Part shown: positions 59,884-64,000 of the stretch, in pieces
Position numbering within the stretch: position 1 is the stretch's first letter
Layout: every line of letters starts with the position of its first letter
Assembly: GCA_019022495.1 (NCBI GenBank)
Contig: JAFEKR010000052.1
Coordinates: 1 to 64,000 of the forward strand
DNA length: 64,000 bases
Origin: Epichloe hybrida
Lineage: Eukaryota > Ascomycota > Sordariomycetes > Hypocreales > Clavicipitaceae
Direction of reading: 5' to 3'
The notes under the pieces: model-generated
Databases searched by the model: none
Told to the model about the DNA's origin: nothing
The model's input: the letters and a program-made list of their open reading frames with translations, nothing else
Made by a program: the position numbers and the translations under genes

Positions 59884-60288
59884 TTTGTATTTTTTTTTCT
59901 TTTTTTTTAGTTTTAAGTAAATTCCTTAATTATAAGGTATATATAGTTAATATAATAGCTTATAATAGCTTATAATAGCTTATAATAGCTTATAATAGCT
60001 TATAATAGCTTATAATAGCTTATAATAGCTTATAATAGCTTATAATAGCTTATTATTATATATATATATATTACTTTTATTACTTATACAACTTATATAA
60101 CTTAAAATATTATAAGTGTTAAAGTTTAATTAAAATAAATAAGTAATAAATAAATATAATATAAGTATAAGTATTTATAAGTAAATTACTATAGAAAAAG
60201 CTAGACTTTTTAGTTATTTAGTATTTAAAGGTTTTTTAAAATATTAATAAAATAAAATTCCTTTCTTTTTTATGTTTTTTAATATTAT
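59884..60288. repeat. Subtelomeric module, inverted relative to 4.43-4.74 kb
   Basis: AT-rich spacer between the two family-C Copias with a decamer array TATAATAGCT (ten units, 59,951-60,050). The reverse complement of the whole block from about 59,930 matches 4,430-4,740. It is the DNA into which both family-C elements inserted. Confidence 0.8.
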
Positions 60289-60595
60289 TGTTAGAATAAA
60301 GGTAATATCACTCGCGCGTCGCAGCCGCAATTACCTAGCAGAAGCTTGGGCTGCGTGCGAACCCTACACGTGACCTATAACCTAGCACGTTAATTAGCTA
60401 GGAAATATGGGGACACAAACGCGTAACCCCTTTTCCTTTATGTATTATAACTTCTAGCTTTTTACCTCTCTTTTCCTATAACTTAAATTAATTATAATAA
60501 CAAATAACGCAGCCTAGAATAGATAATCAATAATAATACTATTCTTCGGGCTCACAACTATATTACATTAAATTCAATACCCTGTGAATCTAACA
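60289..60595 (+). repeat. 5' LTR of Copia family C, copy 2
   Basis: 307 bp, same length and ends as both LTRs of copy 1. Confidence 0.93.
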
Positions 60596-63500
60596 CTAAT
60601 TAGTAGTTACCTTCACAGATAACCACGCAGTCTTTGAACACTACAGATTAGCAAGGTTAATTAGAAGAGGTAGCTTATCTAATAATAACTTGCCCTATAA
60701 TATAGGAGGGCTACGTTAACAATAAGTTATGCTAATAAAAAGGTATAATATAGCTCTCTTCTTACTTTAGTATTAATATCTATATCTATATAGACTCTGA
60801 AATAACAAAGAAAGGTTTAATGCTAGTAGCTAAGCTATCCCCTTATCTTTCTTTATTATATATTCTATTACGTATTTAAAGTTAACCGCCTTACCTCGTG
60901 ATCCTTTATATCCAAAACACGTTACATTATTATAGTTGTTTTTTTTCCTTATATTACAAGACCTGCCTCCCTTAATTAATTAGAATATTAAATATAGCTA
61001 GACTATTTAAGACCTCTAGTTAATTCAGAGTTCCTAGCAAGACTAATAGCTATAATAATGCTATAGAAGGTATTAAAATAGGAGATAATAATAAATACCC
61101 TAATAAAGGAAAAACCCCTATTTACACTAACCTATACCCCTATATCTCTATAAGGCTTTAATAATATATTACAGAAGAATTACTCTAATAAATAGGAAAT
61201 TCTAAATATAAAGAGATAATAACTCCTAAGGAAATTAGTCTTTACATCCTTATAAAGACTAAATAATATAAGGAGTAAGGGTTATTTAGAAGAATACTAT
61301 TCTTTAAATTTAGTAATAACTTCTATAAATAGTTAAGGGATAAGTTTGTAGAAGGAAAAGACCTTTTATAGAATAGACTTTAAGACTATCTTCTTTATAA
61401 TAGAGTGTACATAACTATTAGAAGAGGCACTAAGATAGTAAATAACCTTAAAGAAGTAGTAAACTAAGATAAATTTAGATTTTAAACCCTTAAAGAAATT
61501 AAAGAGGCTAGGAAGAAGTACATAGGCTTCTAAAAGAACCTATAGAATAAAGAGTTTTTCTGTAATCTACTAGATAATAGTAATATTAGAACTAGGTAAC
61601 CTACCCTGTTACCCTGTTTATTAGTATAATTACTATTAAAAGGATTAATAAGCTAGACTCCCCTAGGAAGACTAAGTTAATTCCCTTTAAGAAGGCCTAG
61701 CTAATCTCCCCTAGGAAGGCTAATTAACCTAGAGTTAAGACCGCCTAAGGATACTATTTGCAAGTATTTACGGGTAACTCCCCTGCCTATACCTTTACTA
61801 GAGGTAAGTTAGTAGTATTACCTTAGTAATACTACTAATAATACCCCTAAGTAGGAGAGTTACTAATAGAGGTAACCTATGCTATCTAGGGCTAGTAGTG
61901 CCCCTGTTAGTATAGCTTAAAGAGCTATAATTTCTCCTTCCTAATATAAGGAAGAGAAGGATTAGAGGGAATAATAAGCCCTAAGGGTACTACCTATAAA
62001 GCTACTCTCTTACTTCCTAAAGACCTTACTACCCCTTTTATAAATATAAAGGGAAACACCTAGAGAACCCCTATAGACTTAGAGACCTTTACTAAAGTAA
62101 ATTATTAACCTATCTAAGGTATACCCTAAAGAATAACTCTATAGCGTAAATAACTATAATATCCTTAAATTAAAGCTTTAAATATTCTATAGAAAGTGTG
62201 AGTTACTTAATATCTAGCCTAAATAAGCTAGTTATGCTTTTAAGGTTATACTTAAAGGCAAAGCACTATAATACTATATAGATTACCTCTCTAAACCTAG
62301 ATAACTATAAGATCTCCCTATGCTTATTAGCTATATAAGAGAATAATTTAAAACTAAGGATATATAGTAAAGATATCTACTAGAGTAAAATAATACTTCC
62401 CTATAAGGAATAGTAAATAATAACCTAACTAAGTTAATAATTAAATACTTTAATAAACTTATAGAAAGGCTAGCTATCTTATAATAAGTAGTGCCTAAAG
62501 TAAGCTAAACTAAAAAAGCACTCTAGAATTAACTTATTAGAGCCTATTATAGTATTCTAGAGTGTAAAGGAGTAATTATAGATTTACTAGATGGACTATA
62601 AGAGTTCTATAAATAAATTAGAATAACCCTTTATCTTATTAAGGAAGAGAAGAAAAACCATTAATAGTTCCTAACTAAAGCTATAACCTTAGAGTAATTC
62701 TAGACTAACTAAAGATATAATAGGAATAGAAAAGAGACCTAATACCCCTTAAAACCATAAGGAAGAGGAGGTACTTCTTGCACAAAGAAATGCTATGTAT
62801 GTAGTAAGGAAGGATGCTAGTTATCTAAGTACCCTAAAGAGAACTATAAGAAGGCGTTTTAACGCTTTAAGAACCACTACCTTATGGATCTAGCTAATGA
62901 CTTATATTATTTATTCCTTACTTAGTATAAAGGAGAACATAAGTCTTAAACCCCTATTAATAACGAGATTGCTTAGTATATAAAGAGTATTAGATTTAAT
63001 AATAGCCCTAATGATATAGACAGGCTAGTACCTACAAGCTTCTTTACTTACGGAACCTAGATTAATGGCGAAAGAATGGTTTAATTCCTAATAAGGCAAG
63101 CAGCTTATTACAGTCTAAGCAAAGAAAACCCCTTTTAGCAGGAACTTATAAATAAAGCCCTAGCAATATTTATGTTAGAAGATTGCTATTCCTATACGAT
63201 ATTCTAAGGGATTATACCTGATATAGGAGCCGCAAAATTCTCTATAGTAGGGCACCCTTAATTCCTTGCTTTGTAACGTTAGATGCCTACATTATAGCTT
63301 AATAAATTAACAGAGAAGAAGGCATTAGTTAGATTTAGCGTAGGAGACCTAATTATTACGCTTGGATTGGCTAATGTGCCTACTCCCTTTAGAAACATTC
63401 TCTTTTAGGTTATCCTTATAAACACTCTATTCCTCTTATCCCTTAATAATATAGACTATCTAAAGATTAACTTTAATATCTCTAAGAACACACTGTAATA

Positions 63501-64000
63501 AGGAAATATTAAAGTGCCCGTTATACGCAAATAGGGGCATGCCTAGATGCTTCTTATATAGAAAGAAAAAGTAGTTACTTAGAGCTACCTTACAAAAGGC
63601 AAGCTATGGCAACTATACCGCTGCTTTAGATATCTATTAATCTAATATTTATATAAGGTTCTTTATAAATTAAGGTATAATATTAACATTAAAGCTATTA
63701 GGGAGCTAACAAGAATTTACCACTAATACTAAATATATGTAAATAGCCCTAATTACTTTAAGTTTACCCTTAAGGATAAGTGTAGCTTTAATTATAAAGT
63801 AATAGTAAATATCTTCTACCTAAATAGTAACCACCTTACACTTTACGCTATAAATATAGCTATAGAGTTTAACGTAGTAAAATTCCTTAATAATATCTTT
63901 ACAAAAACAACCTAGGAAGCCCTCTGTATATGCTAGATTAATGCTTACCTAGGCCCCCTGGATTTCATTATTATAGACACTAGAATAAACTTTCACGGCG
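60289..64000 (+). mobile_element. Copia family C, copy 2, runs off the window
   Basis: Starts with a 307-bp LTR (60289-60595, TGTTAGAATAAAGG...CTAACA) and continues colinear with copy 1 to the window end, which falls inside integrase. Gag knuckle CYVCSKEGC near 62,790-62,820 is better kept than in copy 1 (CxxC intact); protease reads PDIGAAKFSIVG near 63,215-63,255; integrase zinc region near 63,630-63,730. It differs from copy 1 mostly by transitions. Inactivated by stops. Confidence 0.92.

Noticed and set aside
1..64000. CRISPR array, rRNA or tRNA genes
   Set aside because: The tandem arrays have no spacers of CRISPR type, and I found no tRNA or rRNA signature; the tRNA-like match at 33,410 is a primer site only.

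Overview
This is a chromosome end of a filamentous ascomycete (Pezizomycotina). It opens with 17 perfect CCCTAA telomere repeats. Protein genes have short GT-AG introns. Most of the rest is transposon sequence destroyed by C-to-T / G-to-A change in the style of repeat-induced point mutation (RIP): stop codons sit at Gln/Trp-type positions and catalytic Asp codons read Asn. I cannot name the species.

Layout. 1-102 telomere. 103-2032 is the 3' part of a LINE, cut off at the telomere; a longer copy lies inverted at 41,457-47,922. 2033-5250 is AT-rich subtelomeric DNA with short tandem arrays and a MITE-like element. 5.4-19.9 kb is a gene island of normal base composition: an unknown protein with a hydrophobic Gly-rich segment, a degenerate kinase-like protein, a spliced KP4-like secreted cysteine-rich protein, a secreted protein with a possible deaminase-type HAE motif, a broken kinase gene, an F-box-like protein, an intact small kinase, a five-exon APC8/Cdc23 (anaphase-promoting complex TPR subunit) gene and a small coiled-coil protein. 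19.9-21.6 kb has no supported gene.

From 21.6 kb to the end the window is a nest of RIP-damaged elements: a minus-strand Copia relic; a complete Copia (family B) with 257-bp LTRs; a minus-strand Ty3/gypsy relic split into three pieces; inside it a complete Copia (family A, 824-bp LTRs, 5-bp target duplication) and a complete LINE (18-bp target duplication); a second family-B Copia interrupted by a PIF/Harbinger DNA transposon with perfect 34-bp inverted repeats and a TAA duplication; then two family-C Copias (307-bp LTRs), the second running off the window. Several insertion sites can be reconstructed, which gives a relative order of events.

The island genes do not form an obvious pathway. 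Two encode secreted proteins of effector or antagonism type, three are kinase-like in different states of decay, and one is a core cell-cycle gene. The most interesting leads are the deaminase-like secreted protein, the Harbinger element with intact ends but all three catalytic acids lost, the LINE abutting the telomere with its inverted internal copy, and the APC8 gene with a (TTC)28 run in an intron.
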